Source: Pseudomonas sp. UBA5706 (lineage in GTDB: Bacteria; Pseudomonadota; Gammaproteobacteria; Pseudomonadales; Pseudomonadaceae). Taken from it: a DNA stretch of 64,000 nucleotides. The stretch covers positions 54,267 through 118,266 of the forward strand of contig NZ_DIHC01000036.1 in NCBI RefSeq assembly GCF_002419965.1, in the 5' to 3' direction. Below the pieces are notes generated by a model. It saw only the letters and a list, made by a program, of their open reading frames with translations, was not told the DNA's origin and made no database searches. The position numbers and the translations under genes are program-made. This document shows, piece by piece, positions 36,278 through 45,509 of the stretch (position 1 is the stretch's first letter; the number at the start of each line of letters is the position of its first letter).

Positions 36278-37375
36278 CTAACGCTTGTGGCCTGTGTCCA
36301 ACTTACGCTCCAGGTGCATGGAGTAGCGGGACATGCCGAAACAGAAGATCCAGAACACCAAGGCTGCGAACACGTAGCCCTCGGTCGCCATGCCGAGCCA
36401 ATTCGGGTCGGCGGCAGCTTGTTTGACGCTGTTGAGCAGGTCGAACAGGCCGATGATGATCACAAGGCTGGTGTCCTTGAACAACGCAATCACTGTGTTC
36501 ACCAAACCCGGAATCACCAGCTTCAGGGCCTGCGGCAGAATCACCAGACCCATGCGACGCCAGTAGCCCAGGCCCATGGCCGCAGCTGCTTCATACTGAC
36601 CCTTGGGAATGGCCTGCATGCCGCCACGGACCACCTCGGCCACATATGCCGACTGGAACATGATCACGCCGATCAGGGCGCGCAGCAGTTTGTCGAAATT
36701 CATGCCCTCGGGCAGGAACAACGGCAGCATCACCGAAGACATGAACAGCACGGTGATCAACGGGACGCCACGCCAGAACTCGATGAAGGTTACGCAGATC
36801 ACGCGAATCGCCGGCATGTCGGAACGGCGCCCCAGCGCCAGCACCACGCCCAGCGGCAGCGCACCGGCGATGCCTACGGTTGCGATGACCAACGTCAGCA
36901 TCAGACCGCCCCACTGGCTGGTCGCCACTTCGGTCAAACCGAAGATCCCGCCATGGAGCAGGAAGAAGGCGACGATCGGGTAGATCACCAGAAAGCTCAG
37001 GCCGTAGACCGCCTTGCGTGGCATCGCCTTGATGAACAGCGGCGCGGCGCCGCCGATCGCCAGGCACACGGTCAAATCGACCCTCCAGCGCAATGCCTGT
37101 GGGTAATAGCCGTACATGAACTGGCCGAAGCGCTGCTCGATGAACACCCAGCAGGCCCCTGCCTTCGTGCAATCGGCGCGCGTGGTGCCGACCCAGTTGG
37201 CGTCGAACAGCGCCCAGCTCAGCAGCGGCGGAACGATCAGCCAGATCAGGTAGACCGCGAACAGGGTCAACAGCGTGTTGATCCAGCTAGAAAACAGGTT
37301 TTCACGCATCCATGCCACGGGGCCGAAGACTTTGCTTGGCGGCGGCATGTCGGGTTTGAAAGTATGGGATGTCAT
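36278..37375 (-). CDS. aapM: General L-amino acid ABC transporter permease AapM
   Basis: Inner-membrane permease of 365 residues, longer than the usual polar amino acid permeases, as is typical for AapM/BztC. The first helix is WINTLLTLFAVYLIWLIV. A periplasmic loop with CTKAGACW follows, and the EAA loop EAAAAMGLGYWRRMGLVILPQALK is near residue 250. It forms a heterodimer with AapQ. The 10-bp gap from aapQ and 7-bp gap to aapP support one transcript. Confidence 0.94.
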   Translation of the reverse strand: MTSHTFKPDMPPPSKVFGPVAWMRENLFSSWINTLLTLFAVYLIWLIVPPLLSWALFDANWVGTTRADCTKAGACWVFIEQRFGQFMYGYYPQALRWRVDLTVCLAIGGAAPLFIKAMPRKAVYGLSFLVIYPIVAFFLLHGGIFGLTEVATSQWGGLMLTLVIATVGIAGALPLGVVLALGRRSDMPAIRVICVTFIEFWRGVPLITVLFMSSVMLPLFLPEGMNFDKLLRALIGVIMFQSAYVAEVVRGGMQAIPKGQYEAAAAMGLGYWRRMGLVILPQALKLVIPGLVNTVIALFKDTSLVIIIGLFDLLNSVKQAAADPNWLGMATEGYVFAALVFWIFCFGMSRYSMHLERKLDTGHKR

Positions 37376-37385
37376 GCGCGTTTCC

Positions 37386-38567
37386 TTACCGCTCGATCAG
37401 CGCAATGCGCTTGTTGTACCCGTTCATCAGCAGCGAAATGCTGATACTGATCGCCAGGTACACGCTCATGGTGATGGCAATCACTTCGATGGCCTGCCCG
37501 GTCTGGTTCAGTACGGTGCCGGCGAACAGCGAAACCATTTCCGGATAACCGATACCGGCGGCCAGCGAAGAGTTTTTCGCCAGGTTCAGGTATTGGCTGG
37601 TCAATGGCGGGATGATCACCCGCAGGGCTTGCGGGATGATGACCTTGCGCAAGGTTGGCCCCGGACGCAGGCCCAGCGAGCGCGCCGCTTCGGTCTGGCC
37701 GTGGCTGACCGACTTGATGCCCGAACGCACGATTTCGGCAATGAACGCTGCGGTGTAGACCGTCAATGCCAGGGTCAGGGCCAAAAGCTCGGGAATCAAT
37801 ACCCAACCGCCGACGAAGTTGAAACCTTTAAGCTCGGGCATTTCCCAATGTACAGGGGCGCCGAAGATCAGCGCGCAGAGCGCCGGGATCACGATCAACA
37901 ACGCAACGCCGGCCCAGAACTTGTGGAATGGAACACCCGTGGCTTCGAAGCGCTTGTTCGCCCACTTGGTCATAAGCACGATGGCGACGATGGCCAGCAC
38001 GATGCTGATCACGAACGGCCAGGTGGCGCCGGTGGTCAGGGCCGCGGGCATGTTCAGGCCGCGGCTGCTGACGAAGAACGACCCCATGAACCCGTGCGCA
38101 GCCCGTGGGCCCGGTAACGTCAGGAACACGGCGAAATACCAGAACAGAATCTGCAGCAGTGGCGGAATGTTACGGAACACTTCGACGTAAACCGTCGCCA
38201 GCTTGTTGATGATCCAGTTATTGGACAGACGCGCCACGCCGACGATGAAGCCGAGCAGGGTCGCGAGAATCACGCCGATGAACGTCACCAGCAGCGTGTT
38301 GAGTAAGCCGATGAGGAAAACACGCGAATACGAGTCTGACTCCTTGAAGGGAATCAGGTGCTGCGCGATGCCGAAGCCAGCGCTGTTTTCAAGGAAGCCG
38401 AAACCTGAAGTGATGCCCCGGTGTTGCAGGTTGGTTTGAGTGTTATCGAACAGATACCAACCCATCGCGACTACTGCGATAACCGTGATTATCTGAAATA
38501 GCCACGCACGCACTTTGGGATCGCTGAGGGTTAGCCTCGGCTTGGGTGCGCTGATTTGATTTTGCAT
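37386..38567 (-). CDS. aapQ: General L-amino acid ABC transporter permease AapQ
   Basis: Second inner-membrane permease, 393 residues. The N-terminal helix is IITVIAVVAMGWYLFDNT; the permease domain has LNTLLVTFIGVILATLLGF, VYVEVFRNIPPLLQILFWY and the EAA loop TEAARSLGLRPGPTLRKVIIPQALR. Both long permeases next to AapP and AapJ identify the broad-range Aap/Bzt system rather than a narrow polar amino acid transporter. Confidence 0.94.
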   Translation of the reverse strand: MQNQISAPKPRLTLSDPKVRAWLFQIITVIAVVAMGWYLFDNTQTNLQHRGITSGFGFLENSAGFGIAQHLIPFKESDSYSRVFLIGLLNTLLVTFIGVILATLLGFIVGVARLSNNWIINKLATVYVEVFRNIPPLLQILFWYFAVFLTLPGPRAAHGFMGSFFVSSRGLNMPAALTTGATWPFVISIVLAIVAIVLMTKWANKRFEATGVPFHKFWAGVALLIVIPALCALIFGAPVHWEMPELKGFNFVGGWVLIPELLALTLALTVYTAAFIAEIVRSGIKSVSHGQTEAARSLGLRPGPTLRKVIIPQALRVIIPPLTSQYLNLAKNSSLAAGIGYPEMVSLFAGTVLNQTGQAIEVIAITMSVYLAISISISLLMNGYNKRIALIER

Positions 38568-38594
38568 GGAGTGCCCCAGAAGAAATACAACGAA

Positions 38595-38625
38595 GCACCC
38601 GGCTGCGGATCACGCAGCCGGGCGC
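38595..38625 (-). terminator. Strong hairpin between aapJ and aapQ
   Basis: GCACCCGGCTGCG and CGCAGCCGGGCGC form an almost perfect 12-13 bp stem with a 5-base loop. There is no T-run. Placed just after the binding-protein gene, such stems often leave more aapJ than permease mRNA. Confidence 0.7.
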
Positions 38626-38632
38626 AGGTCAA

Positions 38633-39664
38633 TCAACGCACTGGTGGTGCGTATTGAATGCCGCCGTTGGTCCACAGAGCATTCTGACCACGGTCGATTT
38701 CCAGAGGAGTGCCTTTACCCAGGTTCTTCTCGAAGATTTCGCCGTAGTTACCTACTTGTGCAACGATCTTGACGACCCAGTCCTTCGGCAGTTTCAGCTG
38801 CGGACCGTAGTCCCCGTCGGCACCCAATAGACGCGCTACGTCAGGGTTCTTGGTGGATTTGGCTTCGGTTTCGACGTTTTTCGAAGTAATGCCGGCTTCT
38901 TCGGTGTTCAGCAGCGCGTAACCAACCCAGCGAACGATGGCGGTCCACTCGTCGTCACCGCGGGCAACCACAGGCGCCAAGGGCTCTTTGGAGATGGTTT
39001 CAGGCAGAACGACGTAGTCCTTCGGCGAGGCCAGCTTGGAGCGCTGTGCGTAGAGCTGCGATTTGTCGGAGGTCAGCACGTCGCAACGACCGGACTCCAG
39101 CGACTTGGCGCTTTCGTCGGAGGTGTCGAAGGTGATCGGGGTGTACTTGAGGTTGTTGGCACGGAAGTAGTCGGACACGTTCAACTCGGTGGTCGTACCG
39201 GCCTGAATACAGATGGTTGCGCCGTCCAGTTCCTTGGCGCTCTTCACGCCTAGCTTGCTATTGGCCAGGAAACCAACGCCGTCGTAGTACGTGACGAAGC
39301 CCGGGAACTCCAGCCCCATGCTCGCGTCGCGAGAGCTGGTCCAGGTGGTGTTACGCGAGAGGATGTCGATCTCGCCCGATTGCAGCGCGGTGAAACGCTC
39401 CTTGGCGTTCAACTGGCTGAACTTGACCTTTTTGGCGTCACCAAAAACGGCGGCTGCGACAGCACGGCAGAAGTCCGCGTCGATACCTTTGATGGTGCCG
39501 TCCTTATCAGGTACCGAAAAGCCCGGCAAACCGTCGCTCACGCCACACTGGATGAAGCCTTTCTTTTGAATCGCGTCCAGTTTTGCGCCCGCTTGAGCGA
39601 ACCCGGTGATACCGAGCGCTGCAGCGGCGGCTACTACAGCCAGGGTGGATTTCAACATCTTCAT
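38633..39664 (-). CDS. aapJ: Amino acid ABC transporter substrate-binding protein AapJ
   Basis: Periplasmic binding protein of 343 residues. The signal peptide ends at FAQA-GAK near residue 26. The mature protein has the family-3 solute-binding fold: CGVSDGLPGFSVPDKDGTIKG and FCRAVAAAVFGD, then VKFSQLNAKERFTALQSGEIDIL, with ligand contacts expected near NTTWTSSRDA. The ATG is preceded by GGAGGTTTG. It is first in the minus-strand operon and followed by a stem that may raise its expression. Confidence 0.95.
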   Translation of the reverse strand: MKMLKSTLAVVAAAAALGITGFAQAGAKLDAIQKKGFIQCGVSDGLPGFSVPDKDGTIKGIDADFCRAVAAAVFGDAKKVKFSQLNAKERFTALQSGEIDILSRNTTWTSSRDASMGLEFPGFVTYYDGVGFLANSKLGVKSAKELDGATICIQAGTTTELNVSDYFRANNLKYTPITFDTSDESAKSLESGRCDVLTSDKSQLYAQRSKLASPKDYVVLPETISKEPLAPVVARGDDEWTAIVRWVGYALLNTEEAGITSKNVETEAKSTKNPDVARLLGADGDYGPQLKLPKDWVVKIVAQVGNYGEIFEKNLGKGTPLEIDRGQNALWTNGGIQYAPPVR

Positions 39665-40148
39665 TCAAACCTCCAGTTTGCTCTTTGTTGTGTGGGAGCC
39701 TTAACCCGTCGCACCCTTGTGAGGCGGTGATGACCCGTGCTGGCTATTTTTTGGGTCATGCGACGCTGAAACCGAATCCGAGACGGTACCTGGCATCTCG
39801 TCCACCTTGTCATCGGCTTGTCCGGTCCAATGGATTCAAGCCCCATGATGTCCCTGAACCGCGAAGGCTCAAGGCAAATCGTGCCGGAGATCCTGTCGAT
39901 GGTCTCCATGCTGCCTCGGCTCACCACTGGTCCGCGTCATTGAGAGCGCGGCAGTGTTACCGCCAAGGTGAGCGTCTTCACTCCGCCTGAGTTGTAGCAA
40001 AGCCCGTACCACCATGGTGGCAAACTCGAATTAGCGACAGGTCAAGGTCAAAACTTGTAGTCTTGCGACATCTTCTTTCACATCCGCATATCGAGGCGCA
40101 CCGCCCTGAAGCGTTGCGCCAGAGTCGTTGCACACAAACGGAGCGCAC
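39665..40148. other. Divergent aapJ/esterase control region
   Basis: A 484-base gap holding the aapJ and esterase promoters. A perfect 12-base palindrome CCACCATGGTGG is at 40009-40020. I looked for a sigma-54 promoter for aapJ and found GGCACG followed by TTTGC with the wrong spacing. No gene was called; the frames present lack ribosome-binding sites. Confidence 0.45.
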
Positions 40149-40805
40149 ATGAGCGAACCCCTGATCATCGAGCCCGAAAAACCAGCCGACGCCTGCGTAA
40201 TCTGGCTGCACGGCCTGGGCGCAGACCGTTACGACTTCCTGCCCGTGGCCGAAGCGCTGCAGCAATCATTGCTCACCACCCGCTTCATTCTTCCCCAGGC
40301 GCCAACCCGCCCAGTCACTATTAATGGTGGCTACGAAATGCCTAGCTGGTACGACATCAAAGCCATGAGCCCGGCCAGGGCCATTGACCGCGATCAACTG
40401 GAAGACTCGGCCCAGCGCATGCTGTCGCTGATCGAGGAGCAACGGGACAGTGGCATCGACCCGGCCCGAATCTTTCTGGCAGGCTTCTCTCAAGGCGGCG
40501 CCGTCGTGCTGCACACAGCCTTTCTACGCTGGCAAGGTCCATTGGGCGGGGTGCTTGCGCTCTCCACTTACGCGCCGACGTTCAGCGACGAAATGAGCCT
40601 GTCGGCCAGTCAACAGCGCATTGCGGTGTGTTGCTTGCATGGCATCTACGACGAGGTCGTGCATAACGCCATGGGCCGGACCGCCTACGAGCATCTAAAA
40701 GCCCAAGGCGTCACCGCGACATGGCAGGAGTACCCAATGGGCCATGAAGTGTTACCGCAGGAAATCGCCGACATAGGCGTCTGGCTCGGGGACCGGCTGC
40801 GTTAA
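40149..40805 (+). CDS. Carboxylesterase/phospholipase family hydrolase
   Basis: Alpha/beta hydrolase of 218 residues from the ATG at 40149. The oxyanion region is WLHGLGADRYDF at 19-30, the nucleophile S114 lies in GFSQGG, the acid is probably Asp in GIYDEVV, and the histidine is in MGHEVLP. This is the small bacterial carboxylesterase group that includes P. fluorescens EstB and PA3859. It acts on short acyl esters in such relatives; the natural substrate is not known. It lies upstream of rhlB on the same strand. Confidence 0.92.
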   Translation: MSEPLIIEPEKPADACVIWLHGLGADRYDFLPVAEALQQSLLTTRFILPQAPTRPVTINGGYEMPSWYDIKAMSPARAIDRDQLEDSAQRMLSLIEEQRDSGIDPARIFLAGFSQGGAVVLHTAFLRWQGPLGGVLALSTYAPTFSDEMSLSASQQRIAVCCLHGIYDEVVHNAMGRTAYEHLKAQGVTATWQEYPMGHEVLPQEIADIGVWLGDRLR

Positions 40806-40913
40806 ACAACGCATTTGCCTGTTTCTTTTGTCTGGCGGATTTGGTATGGCACTACGCCGCGTCGGGTTCTTGCTTTACACTGCCCGGCGTACATCCCTTA
40901 ATCAATCGATGAG

Positions 40914-42377
40914 ATGACCGTGCTCAAAGCACTTAAAAAAATGTTCGGTAAAAGCGAGGCTGAGCAGCTCGCGCCAGCTGCTCCTCTCCCTGTTCCCAAG
41001 AGTTCGACCGAAGACACGCACCGGGAAACCTTCTCACCTGTCGCGCCAACCGCAGAACCAGAGGCCGTCAGCCTGACTGCATCGCCACGGGCCAAGGCTG
41101 AACGCCCACGCCGCGAACGCGCACCCAAGCCTGTCGTCGTGCCGTGGAGTGTTGATGACTTCGTGGTCGAACCTCAGGAAGGCAAGACCCGCTTTCATGA
41201 TTTCCCGCTCGCCCCGGAACTGATGCATGCCATTCAGGATCTGGGTTTCCCGTATTGCACGCCGATTCAGGCCGGCGTACTGGGCTTCACCCTCAAGGGC
41301 AAGGACGCGATCGGTCGGGCGCAGACAGGCACCGGCAAGACGGCTGCATTCCTGATCTCGATCATTACTCAGTTGACGCAGACACCACCGCCCAAAGAGC
41401 GCTACATGGGCGAACCCCGCGCACTGATCATCGCCCCGACCCGTGAGTTGGTGGTGCAGATCGCCAAGGATGCCGCGGCACTGACCAAATACACCGACCT
41501 CAACGTCATGACCTTCGTCGGCGGCATGGACTTCGATAAACAGCTCAAGCAGCTCGAAGCCCGTCACTGCGACATCCTGGTGGCTACCCCTGGGCGGCTG
41601 CTGGACTTCAATCAGCGCGGCGAAGTGCACCTGGACATGGTCGAGGTGATGGTGCTGGACGAAGCCGACCGCATGCTGGACATGGGTTTCATTCCCCAGG
41701 TGCGCTCGATCATCCGCCAGACCCCGCACAAGGGCGAGCGCCAGACCCTGCTGTTCTCGGCGACCTTCACCGAAGACGTGATGAACCTGGCCAAGCAATG
41801 GACCACCGACCCTGCGATCGTCGAAATCGAATCCGATAACGTGGCCAGCGACAATGTAGAACAGCACATCTATGCCGTGGCGGCGGCGGATAAATACAAG
41901 TTGCTGTTCAACCTGATCACCGACAATGGCTGGTCTCGCGTGATGGTCTTCGCCAATCGCAAGGACGAAGTGCGGCGCATCGAAGAGCGTCTGGTGCGCG
42001 ATGGCGTCAACGCTGCGCAGCTGTCGGGCGATGTCCCGCAGCACAAGCGTATCAAGACCCTGGAAGGCTTCCGCGAAGGCAAGATTCGGGTGCTGGTGGC
42101 GACGGACGTTGCCGGGCGTGGGATTCACATCGATGGCATCAGCCACGTGATCAATTTCACCCTGCCGGAAGTACCGGACGACTACGTGCACCGTATTGGC
42201 CGTACCGGCCGCGCCGGGGCGGATGGGGTGTCGATCAGCTTTGCCGGTGAAGACGACTCCTATCAGTTGCCTTCCATCGAGGAGAAGCTGGGCCGCAAGA
42301 TCAGCTGCGAGATGCCCCCGACCGAGTTGCTGCGTGCAGTAGTGCGTCAACCAAAGGTAGAGCCTGCGGGGGAGTGA
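40914..42377 (+). CDS. rhlB: DEAD-box ATP-dependent RNA helicase RhlB
   Basis: RNA helicase that unwinds structured RNA, classically for the RNA degradosome. It has 487 residues. A charged, proline-rich N-terminal tail of about 85 residues precedes the DEAD core: Q-motif region FPYCTPIQAGVL, Walker A AQTGTGKT, PTRELVVQ, LDEADRMLDMGF, SATF, then the second RecA domain with ATDVAGRGIHI and HRIGRTGRAG. It opens MTVLKALKKMFGK. The nearest relatives I recall are PA3861-type RhlB; the N-terminal tail differs from E. coli RhlB. Confidence 0.92.
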   Translation: MTVLKALKKMFGKSEAEQLAPAAPLPVPKSSTEDTHRETFSPVAPTAEPEAVSLTASPRAKAERPRRERAPKPVVVPWSVDDFVVEPQEGKTRFHDFPLAPELMHAIQDLGFPYCTPIQAGVLGFTLKGKDAIGRAQTGTGKTAAFLISIITQLTQTPPPKERYMGEPRALIIAPTRELVVQIAKDAAALTKYTDLNVMTFVGGMDFDKQLKQLEARHCDILVATPGRLLDFNQRGEVHLDMVEVMVLDEADRMLDMGFIPQVRSIIRQTPHKGERQTLLFSATFTEDVMNLAKQWTTDPAIVEIESDNVASDNVEQHIYAVAAADKYKLLFNLITDNGWSRVMVFANRKDEVRRIEERLVRDGVNAAQLSGDVPQHKRIKTLEGFREGKIRVLVATDVAGRGIHIDGISHVINFTLPEVPDDYVHRIGRTGRAGADGVSISFAGEDDSYQLPSIEEKLGRKISCEMPPTELLRAVVRQPKVEPAGE

Positions 42378-42488
42378 TGCCGCAGGTCGGTGCATGATTT
42401 GCTGCAGCAGTGCGCCTTGGTGGCGGTAGCGATTTGATGGATGCTATCGCCCGGCAGCCGGACCCCCTACAGTTGTTGGATCAAACGC

Positions 42489-42938
42489 CTATTTCCAGCG
42501 ATCCGCCGCCTTGTGATCGCTGTCGCGTCCTTCTACCCAGCGTGGTCCTTCAGCGGTGTTTTCCTTCTTCCAGAAAGGCGCTCGGGTCTTCAGGTAATCC
42601 ATCACGAAGTCGCAGACCTCGAATGCCGCCTGACGATGAGCGCTGGCCACGCCGACAAAGACAATCGGCTCACCCGGCTCAAGCGGGCCGATTCGATGCA
42701 GCACCTCAAGCTTGAGCACCGGCCAGCGCTGTTGCGCCTCTTCGACAATCCTGACCAGCGCTTTTTCGGTCATCCCCGGATAGTGTTCCAGAAACATTCC
42801 CGAGACCTCCCGGCCCTCATTGAAGTCTCGGACATAACCGACAAAGCTCACCACTGCACCGACCCCGACATTGGCGTCATGCATCGCATTGACTTCAGCG
42901 CCTGGGTCGAACGCTGCGACCTGCACACGAACGGCCAT
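42489..42938 (-). CDS. moaE: Molybdopterin synthase catalytic subunit MoaE
   Basis: Large subunit of molybdopterin synthase, which adds sulfur from MoaD to precursor Z. It has 149 residues with GAVVSFVGYVRDFN, LEHYPGMTEKAL, HRIGPLEPGEPIVFVGVASAHR and the active-site lysines in KTRAPFWKKE. It is last in the moaCDE cluster, starting 2 bp after the moaD stop. Confidence 0.95.
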   Translation of the reverse strand: MAVRVQVAAFDPGAEVNAMHDANVGVGAVVSFVGYVRDFNEGREVSGMFLEHYPGMTEKALVRIVEEAQQRWPVLKLEVLHRIGPLEPGEPIVFVGVASAHRQAAFEVCDFVMDYLKTRAPFWKKENTAEGPRWVEGRDSDHKAADRWK

Positions 42939-42940
42939 GC

Positions 42941-43192
42941 CTAGCCTCCGGTAACGGTCGGGAAGAATGCCACTTCGTCACCGGGTTCCACCGGCTCATC
43001 GAGCGAGCATAGGGCCTGGTTACGAGCACACATGATGCTTTGCTCGCTCAACACCTCCCACACGCCACCGCGCAGTAGCAAATGCTGGCGCACGGCCTCG
43101 ACGGTGGCGAAGCTACCCTCCAGGTTTTCGCTTTCGGTGCCCAACGTCTCGCGAAAACGGGCGAAAAATTGCACTTGAACGTGAATAGTCAT
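42941..43192 (-). CDS. moaD: Molybdopterin synthase sulfur carrier MoaD
   Basis: Ubiquitin-like sulfur carrier of 83 residues ending FFPTVTGG; the terminal Gly-Gly becomes the thiocarboxylate used by MoaE. The beta-grasp opening IHVQVQFFARFRETLG is typical. Its ATG overlaps the moaC stop in ATGA, indicating translational coupling. Confidence 0.95.
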   Translation of the reverse strand: MTIHVQVQFFARFRETLGTESENLEGSFATVEAVRQHLLLRGGVWEVLSEQSIMCARNQALCSLDEPVEPGDEVAFFPTVTGG

Positions 43193-43674
43193 GCCGCCCC
43201 CACTTGTTCATCGGCCACGAAGTGCCCGCTTTTGCCGCCGAGCTTCTCCAGCAACCGCACGTGCTCGATGACCATGCCACGGTCGACCGCCTTGCACATG
43301 TCATAGATCGTCAGTGCCGCGACGCTGGCAGCGGTAAGCGCTTCCATTTCCACCCCGGTCTGACCGGAAAGTTTGCAGCGGGCGACAATGTGCACGGTGT
43401 CATCGCCTTCGGCGCTTAGCTCGACCTTGACGCTGGTCAGCATCAGCGGATGGCAGAGCGGGATCAAATCGCTGGTTTTTTTGGCAGCCTGAATCCCGGC
43501 AATACGTGCCACGGCGAACACATCGCCTTTCGGGTGGCCACCGGCGACGATCATTTGCAGGGTCTGGGGTAGCATGCGCACGCGCGCTTCAGCCACGGCT
43601 TCACGGGACGTCACGGCTTTTTCAGTGACGTCGACCATGTTGGCGCGACCTTGGGAATCGAGATGAGTAAGCAC
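43189..43674 (-). CDS. moaC: Cyclic pyranopterin monophosphate synthase MoaC
   Basis: Second enzyme of molybdenum cofactor synthesis, making cyclic pyranopterin monophosphate. It has 161 residues from a GTG at 43674 with GGAG 8 bases upstream. Typical segments are MVDVTEKAVTSREAVA, GIQAAKKTSDLIPLCHPL, GVEMEALTAASVAALTIYDMCKA and LLEKLGGKSGH. It is first in moaC-moaD-moaE; moaA and moaB are not in the window. Confidence 0.95.
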   Translation of the reverse strand: MLTHLDSQGRANMVDVTEKAVTSREAVAEARVRMLPQTLQMIVAGGHPKGDVFAVARIAGIQAAKKTSDLIPLCHPLMLTSVKVELSAEGDDTVHIVARCKLSGQTGVEMEALTAASVAALTIYDMCKAVDRGMVIEHVRLLEKLGGKSGHFVADEQVGAA

Positions 43675-43715
43675 GGGATGACTCCTGGACAGGAGCCGCG
43701 ATTGTAGGGAGTTAC

Positions 43716-43790
43716 AACGGCAAGCTACAAGCCAAAAGCTACAGCCGTTCGCCGGACCATCGCTTGAAGCTTGTAGCTTGAGACTCGATG
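43716..43790. repeat. Palindromic repeat between moaC and phoH
   Basis: CAAGCTACAAGC is mirrored by GCTTGTAGCTTG with related AAGCTAC/GCTTGAAGC words inside. It is the same family as 14650-14730 and 50200-50303 and may fold as a stem at the phoH operon end. Confidence 0.6.
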
Positions 43791-43797
43791 CTTCTAC

Positions 43798-45192
43798 TTA
43801 AAGATGGCTCTCCGCGTATTCGGCCAGGATGGAACGTGGCACCCCTTGCAGGGTGATGTGCACACCGTTGGGGAAATCCTTGAAGCGCTCCGTGAGGTAG
43901 GTCAGGCCAGAACTGGTGGCCGACAGGTAAGGGGTGTCGATTTGCGCCAGGTTACCCAGGCAGACCACCTTGGAACCGGCGCCGGCACGGGTGATGATGG
44001 TTTTCATCTGGTGCGGCGTAAGGTTCTGGCATTCGTCGATCAGGATCAGGCTTTGCTGGAAACTGCGGCCTCGAATGTAGTTGAGTGATTTGAACTGCAA
44101 CGGCACCTTGCTGAGGATGTAATCAACACTGCCATGGGTGTTCTCATCATCCATGTGCAGCGCTTCCAGGTTGTCGGTGATAGCGCCCAGCCAAGGCTCC
44201 ATCTTCTCAGCCTCCGTGCCCGGCAGGAAGCCTATCTCCTGATCGAGCCCTTGCACGCTACGGGTGGCAATAATGCGGCGATAGCGCTTGCTGACCATGG
44301 TTTGCTCGATGGCAGCGGCCAGCGCCAGGATGGTCTTGCCCGAGCCTGCTGCGCCGGACAGGTTAACCAGGTGAATATCCGGATCGAGCAGCGCAAACAG
44401 CGCCAGCCCTTGGTAAATGTCGCGCGGCTTCAGGCCCCAGGCTTCCTGATGCAGCAGCGGTTCCTGGTGCATGTCCAGCAGCAGCAATTCATCGGGCTTG
44501 ACGCCCTTGACCCAACCGACGAAGCCTTGTTCATCGATGATGAACTCATTGATGTGAACCGCTGGAATCTGCTCGATCATCTGCACTTTATGCCAGGTGC
44601 GACCGTGATCCTGTCGGGTATCGACCTTGCTGACCCGATCCCAGAAGGAGCCCGTCATGGTGTGATATCCACGCGACAGCATCGACACATCGTCGACCAA
44701 CTGGTCCGTGCTGTAGTCCTCGGCTTCTATACCGCACGCGCGCGCCTTGAGGCGCATATTGATGTCTTTGGTGACCAGCACGATGCGCACGTCCTTCTTG
44801 CGTGCGTGCAGGTCGATCAACTGGTTGATGATGATGTTGTCGTTGAGGTGTTCCGGCAGAAGGCTGTTGGGCTCTTCGCGCTTGCTCATCAGGATGGACA
44901 AATACCCCTTTAAAACACCCGTACCGCGATCGATCGGTACACCTTGTTCGACTTCCTCCGGGGTCGCTTCGCCCAGTGTCTTGTCGATCAGCCGAATCGC
45001 CTGGCGGCATTCCGCGGCGACCGAGTGCTTGCCTGCCTTGAGCTTGTCCAGTTCTTCCAGGACCGTCATGGGAATTGCGACGTGGTGTTCTTCAAAATTG
45101 AGCAATGCGTTTGGATCGTGGATCAGAACGTTGGTATCGAGCACATAGAGGATTGGCTGGTTAGAGGAAGGGGTGCGTCCGTGGTCATCCAT
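43798..45192 (-). CDS. PIN-PhoH fusion ATPase (PhoH2/YlaK-type)
   Basis: A 464-residue protein joining an N-terminal PIN nuclease domain to a C-terminal PhoH ATPase. The PIN domain (about 15-150) keeps acidic residues in YVLDTNVLIHDP, the VLEELDKLK segment and LVTKDINMRLKA. The PhoH domain has Walker A LSGAAGSGKTILAL near residue 278 and Walker B ILIDECQNLTPHQMK. PhoH2 proteins are reported as ATP-driven, sequence-directed RNA unwinding and cleaving enzymes. AAGGTGAG precedes the ATG. Neighbours offer no clear functional link. Confidence 0.92.
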   Translation of the reverse strand: MDDHGRTPSSNQPILYVLDTNVLIHDPNALLNFEEHHVAIPMTVLEELDKLKAGKHSVAAECRQAIRLIDKTLGEATPEEVEQGVPIDRGTGVLKGYLSILMSKREEPNSLLPEHLNDNIIINQLIDLHARKKDVRIVLVTKDINMRLKARACGIEAEDYSTDQLVDDVSMLSRGYHTMTGSFWDRVSKVDTRQDHGRTWHKVQMIEQIPAVHINEFIIDEQGFVGWVKGVKPDELLLLDMHQEPLLHQEAWGLKPRDIYQGLALFALLDPDIHLVNLSGAAGSGKTILALAAAIEQTMVSKRYRRIIATRSVQGLDQEIGFLPGTEAEKMEPWLGAITDNLEALHMDDENTHGSVDYILSKVPLQFKSLNYIRGRSFQQSLILIDECQNLTPHQMKTIITRAGAGSKVVCLGNLAQIDTPYLSATSSGLTYLTERFKDFPNGVHITLQGVPRSILAEYAESHL

Positions 45193-45509
45193 ACTCGCTC
45201 ACCTTTGTAGAAGCCAGATAACGCAACACACAGCGATGCTGCGCTACGAAAAGGCCGCCGATACTCCCCTTGAGGCAGGAGAGAATTGCGCAAAGTGGGG
45301 TCTGGGTGACGCCACCTGTGTTGCAGGGTTCGGCGGTCTGTTGTCGTAATACCGCAAAACCGATGACATAAAAAAGCGTTTTCACAGAAATCGAAGTTTA
45401 TTTCACGGCATGACGAATAGCCCTTGGCGGATGCATGCCTGCCGTTTACAGTCGGAATTCCGGTCCGCCAGAAACCCTGCCGAATTTCGACCGCCCTTGC
45501 CTCCCCCCT
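45193..45509. other. Intergenic region between phoH and the deacetylase gene
   Basis: A 317-base gap on the transcribed path of two minus-strand genes. It holds the phoH promoter and probably the end of the upstream gene. I see no clear terminator or operator. Confidence 0.35.

Noticed and set aside
39880..39905. A sigma-54-like element upstream of aapJ on the minus strand
   Set aside because: The GG and GC dinucleotides are eight rather than ten bases apart.
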